Notes: a model not told the origin generated them from the sequence alone. A stretch of 64,000 bases of DNA from Bradyrhizobium sp. 200 (GCF_023100945.1 NZ_CP064689.1:5004001-5068000); one strand, 5' to 3'; numbered from the stretch's first letter, positions 35,300 through 45,181 are shown. Made by a program: numbers and translations.

Positions 35300-36016
35300 A
35301 TGAGCGAACTGCGCGACCTTGTCCTCAACGCTCACGGTGTCACACGCTGGAAATCGGCCAGGACGATCGAGGGCAATATGTCGATCACCGGCCTGCTATG
35401 GGCAAGAAAAGGCTGGCCCGATGCGCTGAAGCAGGTCCGCGTTACGGCCGATACCGAAAGCCAGCGGGTTTACTATCAGCCGTTTACGAATCCGGACTGG
35501 CGCAGCGTCTATGGGCCCGAGGCGGTCGCAATCGAGACATCGGACGGTAAGCCAATCAAGAGCCGGGTAAATCCGCGCGCTTCCTTTCAAGGGCACGCAG
35601 TTGAGACGGCCTGGGACGATCTGCATCTCGCCTATTTCAGCGGCTACGCGATCTGGAATTATCTCAACACCCCGTTTCTCTTCGTGCTGCCGGGCTTCAA
35701 GACGGAAGAGATCGAGCCATGGGACGAACACGGCGAGAGCCGACGCCGGCTGAAGGTGACATTTCCGGATTCGCTCGCGACGCATTGTCCCGAACAGGTG
35801 TTTCATATCGACGGTGAAGGCCTGATCTCGAGAGTTGACTATAGCGCAATCGTAACCGGCGGAATCCCGACCGCGCATTGCACTTCCCAATACCGGGATT
35901 TTGATGGCGTCAGGATCGCGACCAGGCGGCGCGCCTATCGTCGAAGAGCCGATGGCACCGCGATCACCGAAGGCGTCGCGGTCGCGATCGATATTGCCGA
36001 TATCCGGCTCTCATAA
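35300..36016 (+). CDS. Unrecognised conserved protein, paralogue B of a three-copy family
   Basis: A 238-residue protein clearly homologous to the 33984 product across its length ('FxGH', 'WDDLHLAYFSGYAIWNYLNTPF', 'KVTFPDSLATHCPEQVFHID', 'DYSAIVTGG', 'TRRRAYRR'). I prefer ATG 35300 ('MSELRDLVLNAHG') over 35294 because GGGAGG at 35286-35291 then sits 8 bp away and the N-terminus aligns with its paralogue. Only 39 bp before the molybdenum-hydroxylase small subunit, so it heads that operon. Perhaps a chaperone, substrate-binding or enzyme component of that pathway (inference). Confidence 0.8.
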   Translation: MSELRDLVLNAHGVTRWKSARTIEGNMSITGLLWARKGWPDALKQVRVTADTESQRVYYQPFTNPDWRSVYGPEAVAIETSDGKPIKSRVNPRASFQGHAVETAWDDLHLAYFSGYAIWNYLNTPFLFVLPGFKTEEIEPWDEHGESRRRLKVTFPDSLATHCPEQVFHIDGEGLISRVDYSAIVTGGIPTAHCTSQYRDFDGVRIATRRRAYRRRADGTAITEGVAVAIDIADIRLS

Positions 36017-36055
36017 AGAAGTACGGCGGCCAGCGTGCCGTAATCAGGAGGATGC

Positions 36056-36547
36056 ATGCCCGAGCCCGACAACCGTCACGTCGTAACCTTGGAGATCAAC
36101 GGCACGCGCAAGACCGTCGCAGTGGAAGCGCGAAAATTGCTGGTCCACCTGATCAGGGAGGACCTTGGCCTCACTGGAACGCATGTCGGCTGCGATACTT
36201 CGCAGTGCGGCGCCTGCACCGTGGAGATCGACGGACTGGCGATCAAGTCCTGCACCGTGCTGGCCGTGATGGCTGACGGTGCGTCGATCACGACGATCGA
36301 GGGCCTGACCGACACAGGGGCCGAACTCAACCCGGTTCAGGCGGCGTTCCATGAACATCACGCGCTGCAATGCGGCTTCTGCACGCCGGGCATGGTGATG
36401 AGCGTGCGTCAGCTGTTGAAGGATCAGCCCAATCCGAGCGAGCACGACATCCGCCACGGCCTTGCCGGCAACATCTGCCGCTGCACCGGCTATCACAACA
36501 TCGTCCGCGCCATCGAAAGCCTGGCATCGAAAGGCGACCAGCCATGA
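36056..36547 (+). CDS. Xanthine-dehydrogenase-family small subunit, two [2Fe-2S] clusters
   Basis: A 163-residue CoxS/NdhS-type iron-sulfur subunit. N-terminal plant-type ferredoxin cluster: Cys in '[16 protein letters not shown]' plus 'KSCTV'. C-terminal helical cluster: '[11 protein letters not shown]' and '[11 protein letters not shown]'. It passes electrons from the molybdenum centre of the 36544 product to FAD of the 38913 product. Stop overlaps the next start (ATGA). Confidence 0.94.
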   Translation: MPEPDNRHVVTLEINGTRKTVAVEARKLLVHLIREDLGLTGTHVGCDTSQCGACTVEIDGLAIKSCTVLAVMADGASITTIEGLTDTGAELNPVQAAFHEHHALQCGFCTPGMVMSVRQLLKDQPNPSEHDIRHGLAGNICRCTGYHNIVRAIESLASKGDQP

Positions 36548-38916
36548 ACGATACAACTGCGATCCGCCTTATCGGCCAGCCGCTCAAACGACAAGAGGAT
36601 TTCAAATTTCTCGCCGGCAAGGGCCGGTACGTCGATGATGTCAGGTTGCCGGGCATGCTATATATGGCAGTACTGCGATCGCCGCACGCCCACGCCAAGA
36701 TCCGAAACGTCGATCTGTCGGCAGCCAAAGTCGCACCGGGTGTTCGCCTTGTATTGTCCGGCAAGGCGCTCGCCGGCAAGATCGGCCCGATCGTGCCGAA
36801 CTGGGTCATTCCCGGCAGCAAGGTACCGTTCCGTCCGGTTGTCGCGACCGATTGCGTTCGCTTTGTCGGCGAGTGCGTGGCACTCGTGGTGGCGGAAACG
36901 CTGGCTGAAGCCTATGACGCCGTCGGCATGATTGACGTCGATTACGAGGTGCTCCCCGCCGTCACCGATGAAGAAGTCGCGATCCGGGAGGGCGCACCGC
37001 AGCTCCATGACAACGTTCCGGGCAATATCACCACGATCTACAAAGTACACGGCGGCGACTACCAGAACGCCGCCCGCGAGGCCGATCATGTCATCGGCCT
37101 GCGGGTCGTCAACAACCGCCTGATCCCCACGTGCATGGAAACGCGCGCGATCGTTGCTTCGCCTGAGCCGGACGGCACCTTGACGGTTTATATCGGCAGT
37201 CAGGTTCCCCACATGCACCGACGCTGGATCGCCGAGACGGTCGGTATTCCCGAGCATCAATTGCGAGTGGTCGCACCCGATATCGGAGGCGGCTTCGGGG
37301 CCAAGATGCATCTGTATCCGGAGGACCTGCTCTGCCCCTATCTCGCGCGCGAACTTGACGCACCGGTCAAGTGGTGGGAGAGCCGCTCCGAGAGCCATCA
37401 ATCGACCAGCCATGGTCGCGCCCATACGGAAAATATCGAGGTAGCGTTCAGGAACGACGGCAAGATTCTCGGCCTGAAGGTTGAGACGCTCGGCAACGTC
37501 GGCGCCTACCTGTCGAACATGGCGAGCGGCGGTCCGACCGTGAATACCATCAACTTTGGAACCGGCACTTACAAGATAGACAACTATGAGGCTATTTCCC
37601 GCGTCGTCGTGACCAATACCGTGCCGGTTGATGCCTATCGCGGCTATGGGCGGCCCGAAGGCGCTTATATTGCCGAGCGCGCGATCGATGCGGTGGCACG
37701 CCACCTCAAGCTCGACCAGGTCGAAGTGCGGCGGAAGAATTTCGTTCAACCGGCGGAATTTCCCTATCGGCCCTACGGCAGCACGGGCGTCATGTACGAC
37801 AGCGGCAATTACCAGGGACTGCTCGACAAGGCGCTCGCGGCTTTCGACTATGAAGGCCGCCGCAGCGAATGCCAAGCCTTGCGCGGAAGCGGCATCTATC
37901 GCGGCATTGGCGTTGCCGCCTATACGCATATGTGCGGGATGGCACCATCACGCCGGTTGGCCGTGAGCGGATTCGACCGAGGCGGCTGGGAAAGCGCGCG
38001 GGTCAGCATCGACTCCAGCGGACGAGCCACGATCTATTCGGGCTCGATGAGCCAGGGACAAGGCCATATCACGTCGTTGTCGCAGATCGCTGCCGATGTG
38101 TTGCAGATTCCGATTGAAGACATTGACATCGTACAGGGCGACACGCGCCAGGTACAGGCCGGCCACGGCACCTTCAATTCCCGTTCGATGGCGGTCGGCG
38201 GATCCAGCGTGCACGTGTCCTCCCAACGCATTGTCGCAAAGGCGAAGAAGATCGCGGCGGGCATGCTGGAAGTGGACGAGAAGGACGTTTCCTATTCGGC
38301 CGGCGCGTTCAGCGTGCCCGGTACCGATATCGCGCCGGTAACCTTCCCGAAGGTGGCCCGCATGGCCTATGTCGGGCATAAACTGCCGGATGGCGTCGCG
38401 CCGGGCCTTGATGAGACGGTGTTTTACGACCCGACCGGCATGGGTTCGCCGTCAGGCGTCCACCTCGCTTATGTCGAAGTCGATCCGGAGACCGGGATCG
38501 TCGATATCCTCGACTATGTCGCGGTCGACGACGTCGGCACGCTGATCAATCCCCGTCTCGCGGCCGGCCAGATCCATGGCGGCGTCGTGCAGGGCATCGC
38601 ACAAGCGCTCTATGAAGAGGTCAGCTACGATCCTGACAATGGGCAGCTACTGACCGGTTCGCTGCTCGATTATGCCGTTCCGCGCGCCGAGCATGTGCCG
38701 AACATCCGATCGCTATTCCAGCAAACTCCCTCGCCGACCAATCCGATCGGCGTCAAGGGCATCGGCGAGAGCGGTTCGATTGCCGCCCCGCCTTGTATGG
38801 TTCATGCCGTGTTTGATGCCTTGTCACCGTTCGGTATCAAACATCTGGACATGCCGCTGACGCCGCCACGGGTCTGGGCGGCGGTGCAACAAGCGCGCAT
38901 GGGAGCGGCCCAATGA
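36544..38916 (+). CDS. Xanthine-dehydrogenase-family molybdopterin subunit (aromatic/heterocycle hydroxylase type)
   Basis: A 790-residue large subunit. Molybdenum-cofactor contacts: '[17 protein letters not shown]', '[12 protein letters not shown]', '[19 protein letters not shown]', and the catalytic Glu in '[15 protein letters not shown]'. The active-site loop is AYRGYGR rather than the AYRCSFR of true CO dehydrogenase, so it is not CoxL; the type matches hydroxylases of N-heterocycles, aldehydes or aromatic acyl compounds. Translationally coupled to small and medium subunits by ATGA overlaps on both sides. Confidence 0.93.
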   Translation: MNDTTAIRLIGQPLKRQEDFKFLAGKGRYVDDVRLPGMLYMAVLRSPHAHAKIRNVDLSAAKVAPGVRLVLSGKALAGKIGPIVPNWVIPGSKVPFRPVVATDCVRFVGECVALVVAETLAEAYDAVGMIDVDYEVLPAVTDEEVAIREGAPQLHDNVPGNITTIYKVHGGDYQNAAREADHVIGLRVVNNRLIPTCMETRAIVASPEPDGTLTVYIGSQVPHMHRRWIAETVGIPEHQLRVVAPDIGGGFGAKMHLYPEDLLCPYLARELDAPVKWWESRSESHQSTSHGRAHTENIEVAFRNDGKILGLKVETLGNVGAYLSNMASGGPTVNTINFGTGTYKIDNYEAISRVVVTNTVPVDAYRGYGRPEGAYIAERAIDAVARHLKLDQVEVRRKNFVQPAEFPYRPYGSTGVMYDSGNYQGLLDKALAAFDYEGRRSECQALRGSGIYRGIGVAAYTHMCGMAPSRRLAVSGFDRGGWESARVSIDSSGRATIYSGSMSQGQGHITSLSQIAADVLQIPIEDIDIVQGDTRQVQAGHGTFNSRSMAVGGSSVHVSSQRIVAKAKKIAAGMLEVDEKDVSYSAGAFSVPGTDIAPVTFPKVARMAYVGHKLPDGVAPGLDETVFYDPTGMGSPSGVHLAYVEVDPETGIVDILDYVAVDDVGTLINPRLAAGQIHGGVVQGIAQALYEEVSYDPDNGQLLTGSLLDYAVPRAEHVPNIRSLFQQTPSPTNPIGVKGIGESGSIAAPPCMVHAVFDALSPFGIKHLDMPLTPPRVWAAVQQARMGAAQ

Positions 38917-39767
38917 TCCCCGCAGCCTTCGATTATGCCCGCGCGTCATCGCTCGCCCAGGCGATCGATCTGTTGCGCGACGATCCCGACGGAACAAAGC
39001 TCCTGGCTGGCGGCCATACCCTCCTGCCGGCGCTGAAGCTGCGGTTGGCGTCCCCCGAACTGCTGGTCGATATTGGCGGCATCGCCGAGCTCAAGGGAAT
39101 CGAGATTAGCGAAACCGGCATCAGGATCGGCACACTGGCCACCCATGCCGAACTGTTTGCTTCCGAGCCCCTGTACAGGGAATTACCGATCTTTCGCCAG
39201 ACAGCCAGCCTGATTGCCGATCCCCAGGTGCGTAACCGCGGCACGATTGGCGGCTCGCTCGCGAACGCCGATCCCGCGGCTGACTGGCCGGCGGTGGTGG
39301 TGGCGCTGCAGGCAGAGATCGAGATCGTGGGCCCGAATGGCCTCCGAAGGGTGGCGGCGCGGGACTTCTTTATCGATATCTTTTCGACTGTGCTGGAACC
39401 GGACGAAATTCTCGTAAGCGTCCATATCCCTCGGCCGAGGACTGGCATGCACTTCATCTATCGAAAGATCCGACATCCCGCGAGCGGCTTTGCGGTCGTG
39501 GGAATCGCGGTCGGCGTGCGGTTGCAAGAGGGGGCGGTTGACGAGATTTCCATCGGCGTCACCGGTGCAGCGAACCACGCCTTCGCCGGCCAACGCGCTT
39601 CCGATTTCCTGATCGGCAAGACACTTTCGCCGGACAACATCGAGCAGGCGGCAAAATTGCTAAGTGAGACCACCGCGTGCCTCTCCGACCGCTACGCTTC
39701 GGCGGAATACCGCGCGAATCTGATCCGGATCGAGACCAGGCGCGCGTTATTTGCGCTTGCGTCGTGA
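38913..39767 (+). CDS. Xanthine-dehydrogenase-family FAD (medium) subunit
   Basis: A 284-residue FAD-binding subunit of the CoxM type. FAD motifs 'LAGGHTLLPALKLRLASPELLVDIGGI' and 'IADPQVRNRGTIGGSLANADPAADWPA' are intact. It completes the S-L-M order of the operon (rather than the M-S-L order of CO dehydrogenase). Its last 21 bp overlap the convergent HxlR gene. Accepts electrons from the iron-sulfur subunit for transfer to a quinone or other acceptor. Confidence 0.93.
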   Translation: MIPAAFDYARASSLAQAIDLLRDDPDGTKLLAGGHTLLPALKLRLASPELLVDIGGIAELKGIEISETGIRIGTLATHAELFASEPLYRELPIFRQTASLIADPQVRNRGTIGGSLANADPAADWPAVVVALQAEIEIVGPNGLRRVAARDFFIDIFSTVLEPDEILVSVHIPRPRTGMHFIYRKIRHPASGFAVVGIAVGVRLQEGAVDEISIGVTGAANHAFAGQRASDFLIGKTLSPDNIEQAAKLLSETTACLSDRYASAEYRANLIRIETRRALFALAS

Positions 39768-40295
39768 AATGGGCGCCTTAGGGCCGGCCGCCGCACGATC
39801 GGCGGCATCGCCGCCAAATCGCTTGCGGTTGAATGGAACAGCACCCGCGCCGGCAACGATCTCGACATCCTCGAGCCGCAACGGCTTGCCGCCGCTCGCC
39901 CGCAATTCCGGATATTCGATCGGGCGCCCGGCGGCGCGTTCGCGGAACACGACCTGCGGCCCTGCCGGCTCGGCCAGCCAGTCGTCACCCCATTTCTTAA
40001 GCGCGAGATAGGCCGGAAAGAAATCGCGTCCTTTCTCGGTCAGGACGTATTCGTATCGCCCGGCGTGTTCGGGCAGCGGCACCCGCGTCATGACGCCGGC
40101 ATCGATGAATTTCTTCAGCCGGGTGCTCAAGATATTGGGAGCGATCCCGATATAGTATTCGAACTCGTCGAAGCGTTTCACGCCGTAATAGGCCTCGCGC
40201 AGGATCAGGATGGACCAGCGGTCACCGACCACCTCCATTGCGCGGGCCATGGAGCATTCCTTATTAGCAAGGCGGCTCTTCTTCGCACTCGACAT
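39747..40295 (-). CDS. HxlR-family transcriptional regulator
   Basis: A 182-residue regulator with the HxlR winged helix near the N-terminus ('CSMARAMEVVGDRWSILILREAYYGVKRFDEFEYYIGIAPNILSTRLKKFIDAGVMTRV') and a basic tail ('PISRRKRK'). Contains the family Cys (Cys15). Convergent with and overlapping the FAD-subunit gene by 21 bp. Its own upstream region (40296-40827) carries palindromes that look TetR-like rather than HxlR-like. Confidence 0.9.
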   Translation of the reverse strand: MSSAKKSRLANKECSMARAMEVVGDRWSILILREAYYGVKRFDEFEYYIGIAPNILSTRLKKFIDAGVMTRVPLPEHAGRYEYVLTEKGRDFFPAYLALKKWGDDWLAEPAGPQVVFRERAAGRPIEYPELRASGGKPLRLEDVEIVAGAGAVPFNRKRFGGDAADRAAAGPKAPISRRKRK

Positions 40296-40827
40296 CGCTT
40301 TCCCTTGGCAACGAATCCAGCTTTCGCATCCATATTGGAACTGGATTCAGGTCTGTCCAGTGTAGCATAGCGCATCGCGCCCGGTATCGAGCGTTTGCCG
40401 GCTTTTTCTCGCTACCTGGCTTCCCGCTCACAGGCCGGCGGCGGCCTCGATCAGCGGTCCGAACGGCTGCCAGCGCTCCCTTACCAGCCGGCAAAGCAGC
40501 ATCGATTTCACCGGAGCGAAACCATTCGGGCCGGGACCTGATGCCGGGCATCAGCATGTTGATTTCCGGATCCTCTATATTCGCCGTCTGACGGCTGCCT
40601 TCATGACATCGCTCAATGAAAGACGTCAAAGCCCCGTTCACGGTAGAGTCTGGAAGCCTTTGCCATGACATTTTCACGGTTCTAATGAGCCTGAGCTTCG
40701 GAGATCTGCAGCACTCACCTTGGAAACCGATGATGATTATCATTCGATACGAGTTGACATCCACATTTCATGATGATGATCATCCTTAAAGCGACGCAGC
40801 GCGATATTCCGCATAACCGAGGCTGAT
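40296..40827. other. Divergent control region between HxlR and paralogue C
   Basis: About 530 bp with no supported gene. Near paralogue C it has a palindrome ATGAT-T-ATCAT (40733-40743), a TTGACA -35-like hexamer at 40754-40759 and a second palindrome GATGATCATC (40775-40784). Confidence 0.55.
40733..40743. promoter_or_regulatory. TetR-type operator candidate upstream of paralogue C
   Basis: ATGATTATCAT, matching the cores before the two TetR genes (45954-45964 and 60031-60041, consensus ATGAYTATCRT). It lies just upstream of a TTGACA hexamer and about 85 bp before the ATG of paralogue C. Confidence 0.5.
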
Positions 40828-41547
40828 ATGAACAAGCTGTTAGAGCGGGCGCTTGAGGCGCACGGTGGACTTGAGCGCTGGAAGCAGTTCAGCATCATCG
40901 AAACCGATGTCATAAGCAGTGGTGAGTTGCTCAAGAGAAAGGTCGAACAAACGCGGGGGGCGTTGCGCACCTCGGCGAACATGCAGGAGCAGGCCTGTTT
41001 CATGATCCCTGTGGAAGCTTCGGACAAGCGGTTGTCCTTTCGTGCGGATCGCGTTGCCATTGAAACACTCGATGGAAAACTCGTCATAGAACGGCTAGAT
41101 CCCCGCTCGGCGTTCGCCGGTCATGATCTGGACACTCCGTGGGACCCGCTTCATCGAGGCTATTTTGGCGGTTACGCGATGTGGAGTTATCTGACCTCGC
41201 CATTTTCGCTTACGGTGGAAGGGGCACAAGTGTGGGATATTGAACCGCTCGAGGAGAACGGAGAGATATGGCGCGGAATACGCGTGGTTCTACCGAGCAG
41301 GTTTGCGACCCATAGTCGCGCGCAGGAATTTTATTTTGGCGAGGACATGCTCGTGCGGCGGCAGGACTATACTCTCGACGTTGCCGAGGGCGTGAATATT
41401 GCGAACTATGCGCTCGATATTATTGACGTAAATGGATTCAAACTGCCGTCGAAACGTCGCGCGTATTTGTGCAACAAGAAGTACGATGTGTTGCGCGACA
41501 GGCTAATAATTTCGCTCGATATGTCGAACTTTCGCGTTATTGCGTAG
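40828..41547 (+). CDS. Unrecognised conserved protein, paralogue C of a three-copy family
   Basis: A 239-residue protein, the most divergent of the three paralogues. It keeps the family blocks 'ALEAHGGLERW' (N-terminus), 'FAGHDLDTPWDPLHRGYFGGYAMWSYLTSPF', 'VVLPSRFATHSRAQEFYF', 'DYTLDVAEG' and 'PSKRRAYL', without signal peptide. GAGG precedes ATG 40828. Unlike A and B it lies behind TetR-like palindromes, so the family is placed under two regulators in one island. Function unknown. Confidence 0.8.
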   Translation: MNKLLERALEAHGGLERWKQFSIIETDVISSGELLKRKVEQTRGALRTSANMQEQACFMIPVEASDKRLSFRADRVAIETLDGKLVIERLDPRSAFAGHDLDTPWDPLHRGYFGGYAMWSYLTSPFSLTVEGAQVWDIEPLEENGEIWRGIRVVLPSRFATHSRAQEFYFGEDMLVRRQDYTLDVAEGVNIANYALDIIDVNGFKLPSKRRAYLCNKKYDVLRDRLIISLDMSNFRVIA

Positions 41548-41689
41548 GGAGAATTTGGCTTCTCGCCGCGCGCTTCCATCCGGGTGCCGACCTTGCTCCC
41601 GCGCAACTCTATTCTGACGGGTTGCGGCGACTATGTCTTTTCCGCTTCTTGGTGGTCCGTCCTTTCTGTTGGCAATAACCTATTGCTGC

Positions 41690-42670
41690 TCAAGCTTGAG
41701 CGAGCGAATGATCGCGCCGAATTTCTCCTGCTCTCAAGAAGGCGGCTAGCTGCGCCGCGCTCATGGGCTCCAGTCTCCGCGAAGCGTTGAGGTTAATTCT
41801 TGTGAGATTTTCGGGGCTTGCGACCCATTCGTTTAACGCCTCGGTGAGGCGCGCGGCGACCGGTTCGGGTGTGTTGGGCGGAGCAAACAGTCCTGACCAG
41901 ATGCTATATTCAAAGTTCTTTATCCGTGTGCTCTCGTTGATAGTTGGCACATCCGGTAGAGCGGGATTGCGTTTTTCGCCGGTTACCGCAATCGCCTTGA
42001 TCTTGCCGGACTGGATCAGCTCGAGGGTCGATCCGCCCAGCGGCGCAAAGGTGAGATCGAGGTGCTGGCCCGTCATGTCGGACAGCGCGGGCGCGGCACC
42101 CCTGTAAGGGACTTCCAGGAACGTGGTTCCGGCCCGGACCTGGAAGTCGGCGCCAACGATATGGGCCGTCGAACCCTTACCCCAATGTCCCAGCGTTAGC
42201 TCCTTGTTCGCCGGCTTCTTTGCATAGTCGATCAGGTCGTCGATATTCCCAAAGGAGTGGGCAACACTGGATACTAGGACGAAATCTGAAATCCCCAATA
42301 CACCCAGCAACCCGAAACTGTCAGGTTGATACTTCGCGGCTGCAATCGTGAAGGGGGCAGTCACGAAGTCCGAGCCTGTCGTGCCGAGCAGCGTATAGCC
42401 GTCCGCGGTGGCCTTGAGCACGGCCATTGCGCTGATCGAGCCGGTGGCCCCGGGAACGTTCTCGGCCACGACAGGCTGGCCGAGATTGCGTTGAAGAATG
42501 ACGTTAGCCGCGCGGACACTGACATCGGCAGGTCCCCCGGCAGGAAATGCGACTTTGATGGTGATCGGCCTGGAGGGATAGTCCTGCGCCATGGCGGCTG
42601 GGCCTGCATGCACGGCGATCACTGCCAGGACCAATCCTTGCGCACAGAGTTTGAAAGTTGTGAAGTTCAC
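41690..42670 (-). CDS. TctC/Bug-family periplasmic binding protein with altered C-terminus
   Basis: A 326-residue solute-binding protein. GTG 42670 gives a normal signal peptide ('LCAQGLVLAVIAVHAGPAAMAQ') with AGGA about 10 bp upstream. Mature motifs: 'YPSRPITIKVAFPAGGPADVSVR', 'VVAENVPGATGSIS', 'DGYTLLGTTGSDF', 'VPYRGAAPALSDMTG'. At the end the usual family tail ('..EQEKFGAIIR..') appears in the neighbouring frame, so a small indel after 'AAFLRA' has replaced the last about 20 residues. Probably still folds. No membrane partner genes nearby. Confidence 0.87.
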   Translation of the reverse strand: MNFTTFKLCAQGLVLAVIAVHAGPAAMAQDYPSRPITIKVAFPAGGPADVSVRAANVILQRNLGQPVVAENVPGATGSISAMAVLKATADGYTLLGTTGSDFVTAPFTIAAAKYQPDSFGLLGVLGISDFVLVSSVAHSFGNIDDLIDYAKKPANKELTLGHWGKGSTAHIVGADFQVRAGTTFLEVPYRGAAPALSDMTGQHLDLTFAPLGGSTLELIQSGKIKAIAVTGEKRNPALPDVPTINESTRIKNFEYSIWSGLFAPPNTPEPVAARLTEALNEWVASPENLTRINLNASRRLEPMSAAQLAAFLRAGEIRRDHSLAQA

Positions 42671-42720
42671 GAGGGCAATTCCTGTTGGGGCCAGCCGGCT
42701 TTCAAACCTCGCTGCCGGTT

Positions 42721-42873
42721 CATGATCCGTGGAACGCTGAATGACTGCTTCCCTGCGGCCTATCCATTTCAAACATGCGATCCTGTGTAACCTCGACATA
42801 GTCGCCACCGCGGCCCGCACGAAGAATTGGATTGGGAAGCGCGGTTTGATACACGCCGTCTTTGATGAGCTCC
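42721..42873 (-). pseudogene. C-terminal remnant of a flavin-reductase-like gene
   Basis: About 50 codons ending TGA at 42721-42723 read 'LIKDGVYQTALPNPILRAGRGGDYVEV' and 'MFEMDRPQGSS..FHGS', closely matching the C-terminus of the intact protein at 63402 ('LIEDGVYNTALARPILRAGRGGDYLEV'). Nothing upstream continues the protein. It is therefore a leftover from an internal duplication or rearrangement of the island. Confidence 0.85.
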
Positions 42874-43070
42874 TACCGATTTTGATTTCGGTATCGGTTG
42901 CACCGGCATCGGGACTTCTTTTCGCCGGCATGGGCGGCGGCGCTGCAACACATCGCGATCACGACTGCGCAGGCTAACGATTGCAGTCTTGATGGCATGA
43001 GCATTTGGCTCCTCCAGGCCCAGTAGTTCGTTCCGCCAGCCGGTGGTTCGCGGCAAGCAGTAAAGCTGGA

Positions 43071-44336
43071 TCAGGCCGCCTGGCCCGATTCTGCAGGTGG
43101 TTTGACCGCCGTCTCCGGCTCCAGGGCGCGGCGGTGTGCGACGAGGGCGCCTGCCTCCGTTAGCCGTTTCAAGTCCGCCTCGCTGAGGCCGAGTTCGCTG
43201 AAGACCGCGAAGTTATGCTCGCCCTGAAAGGCAGGCGTGCCAATCGGTGCCAACTCTTCTGCCGAAAAATGCCACGGCCGGCCCGGCAACCGATATTCGC
43301 CGCCGCTGCGGTCAGGGACGCGTTGGACGGCGCCCCAGTAATCGCTCCACTCCGATGCCGTGAGCTCCTTGATAGAACGGATCTCGCCCATGGCAATCTT
43401 GGCCTCGTCGAACTGGGCGTCGAGGGTCGCCATATCCGGAAAGGTCAGGATCCAGGACTGGATGATCTGATGAAGCACGCCGAAATTCAAGCGGCGCGCG
43501 GCAGCGCTGGAGAACCGCGGATCATCCATCAGGTCGACCCGGCGCATGGCGCGCAGCCACGAGGGAAAGGTCCGGCTGCCAATAATGCTGGTCGCGACCG
43601 TGAAATTTTCGCCTTGCGGTCCTGTAAAGAAGGAACAATCAGTGGCGCCGAGCACCGCCGGCTCCGCCCCGATGTCATCATCGGAAAGATCGACGTGCGC
43701 GCGTTCGTTGACCGCAAGCAACGTCGCCGCCATTGCGACGTCGATATACTGGCCCCGACCGGTCCTCTGGCGGCTGTTGAGAGCCGCAAGTATCGCGATC
43801 ACGGCCTGCAATCCAGCGTAGACGTCGGCATGCGACAGGCTGTCGGTACGCGGCTCCGTCAGAGCGCTGCCATAGTGGCGGACGCTGTTTTCAGTAAAGC
43901 CAGCCTCGGCCTGCACGGTTGGCGCATAAGCCATCCTGCTCCGCCACGGACCACCCTGCCCATAACCTGTGATCGACGCGTAAATCAGCCGTGGGTTGCG
44001 TTTCGACAGCGTTGCGTAATCTAGCCCGAAGAAACCCAGTGTGCCTGCTCGGAAGTTTTCGACCAGGATATCGGCGGTGTCACAGAGTTCGAGCGCCAAC
44101 TCGTAAGCGCCCGGGATGTTGAGATTGATACTGACGTTGCGTTTGCCGGCATTTTGCTGAGCGTAGTAGCCTGACATCCCGTCGGTCGATGGAAAAGCAA
44201 AGCGAGAAACGTCGGGGCTCGGCGGTTCGATCTTGATCACCTCAGCGCCGAGGTCCTGCAAGGTCCGGGCGCACAGGGGACCAGCCAGCACGCGGGAGAA
44301 ATCGACGACACGGATTCCACTCAAGGGGCCACTCAT
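43071..44336 (-). CDS. CaiB/BaiF (class III) CoA-transferase
   Basis: A 421-residue CoA-transferase that moves CoA between carboxylic acids. N-terminal 'GIRVVDFSRVLAGPLCARTLQDLGAEVIKIEPP', 'NAGKRNVSINLN', 'ADILVENFRAGTLGFFGLDY', 'ASITGYGQGGPW' and 'GRGQYIDVAM' are family blocks; the catalytic Asp should lie in the 'SLSHADVYAGLQA' segment. ATG 44336 is 1 bp after the upstream hydratase stop. Length fits (about 400). Activates or recycles the pathway acid as its CoA ester. Confidence 0.92.
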   Translation of the reverse strand: MSGPLSGIRVVDFSRVLAGPLCARTLQDLGAEVIKIEPPSPDVSRFAFPSTDGMSGYYAQQNAGKRNVSINLNIPGAYELALELCDTADILVENFRAGTLGFFGLDYATLSKRNPRLIYASITGYGQGGPWRSRMAYAPTVQAEAGFTENSVRHYGSALTEPRTDSLSHADVYAGLQAVIAILAALNSRQRTGRGQYIDVAMAATLLAVNERAHVDLSDDDIGAEPAVLGATDCSFFTGPQGENFTVATSIIGSRTFPSWLRAMRRVDLMDDPRFSSAAARRLNFGVLHQIIQSWILTFPDMATLDAQFDEAKIAMGEIRSIKELTASEWSDYWGAVQRVPDRSGGEYRLPGRPWHFSAEELAPIGTPAFQGEHNFAVFSELGLSEADLKRLTEAGALVAHRRALEPETAVKPPAESGQAA

Positions 44337-44337
44337 G

Positions 44338-45135
44338 TCAGCGCCCCGCGAACTTTGCGAGACCCGGGCCGTTCTTGCGGAATGATGCAAGACCGGTCTT
44401 GAGGTCTTCCGACGCCCAGATCGGCGCCTGTACGCGTGACATCGCCTCGTCCGCAGCCACCACGCCCTGATTGACGGCGATATGCGCGAGTTCCTTGGTC
44501 GCGGCATGCGCCACCGTTGGGCCTTGCGCGAACTCCTCCGCGATGGCCATGGTCGCCGTCTCCAACGATTCCTCCGGGACAGTGAGATTGATTAATCCCC
44601 ACTTCTCCAGCGTTGGCGCATCGTAGCGCCGCGCCAGCATCGACATCTCCTTGGCGCGCTGCGCGCCGATACGTTGCACCTGCCGCTGGATTCCTCCCAG
44701 CAAGGGATGCAGCCCAAGCGTCGCCTCGACTGAGCCGATCTTCGCCGAAGAGGCTGCGATGATGTAATCGCACGATAGCGCAAGCTCGAGACCGCCACCC
44801 AGGCAAACGCCGTGAACACTGGCGATTAACGGGATTGGCAGAAGCTCCATGAAGCGCAAGAATTCGACGCCGTTCAGCCGCCGATTTTCACCGCCCTGAT
44901 CTGCGCTGCCTGCCTCCACCCGCTTGTCGAAGATATCCAGATCTGCGCCGGCGGAGAAATGCCGCAGTCCGCTACGGATGACGATAGCGCGGCTGCCTGC
45001 CTTTTGCGCTGCCTCCACCTGCTCCACGATCGCGTTGAGAAGCTTGGGACCGAGCAGGTTGTACGGCCGATAGACCATTGTCAAAACGGAAATATTGCCG
45101 CGCTTTTCGCGCGTCACCAACGCATCCTCGGACAA
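44338..45135 (-). CDS. Enoyl-CoA hydratase/isomerase family protein
   Basis: A 265-residue crotonase-fold protein. Oxyanion hole segments 'FSAGADLDIF' and 'GVCLGGGLELALSCDYIIA', and the catalytic acid region 'KIGSVEATLGLHPLLGGIQR' retaining a Glu, fit a hydratase. Co-transcribed with the CoA-transferase (1 bp gap). The upstream 170 bp carry a 12-bp-arm inverted repeat that may be an operator. Confidence 0.9.
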   Translation of the reverse strand: MSEDALVTREKRGNISVLTMVYRPYNLLGPKLLNAIVEQVEAAQKAGSRAIVIRSGLRHFSAGADLDIFDKRVEAGSADQGGENRRLNGVEFLRFMELLPIPLIASVHGVCLGGGLELALSCDYIIAASSAKIGSVEATLGLHPLLGGIQRQVQRIGAQRAKEMSMLARRYDAPTLEKWGLINLTVPEESLETATMAIAEEFAQGPTVAHAATKELAHIAVNQGVVAADEAMSRVQAPIWASEDLKTGLASFRKNGPGLAKFAGR

Positions 45136-45181
45136 AGCTGCCTCCTGTTTGCCGGCGGCTCTCGCGACCGCATCATTTGAT

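Noticed and set aside
36658..37929. Long antisense open frames (also 2223-3266 and 21491-22732)
   Set aside because: They lie opposite well-supported genes, contain no domains, and are expected by-products of high GC codon usage.
36544..38916. Carbon monoxide dehydrogenase (coxL)
   Set aside because: The active-site loop is AYRGYGR, not AYRCSFR, and gene order is small-large-medium, so a different hydroxylase of the family is indicated.
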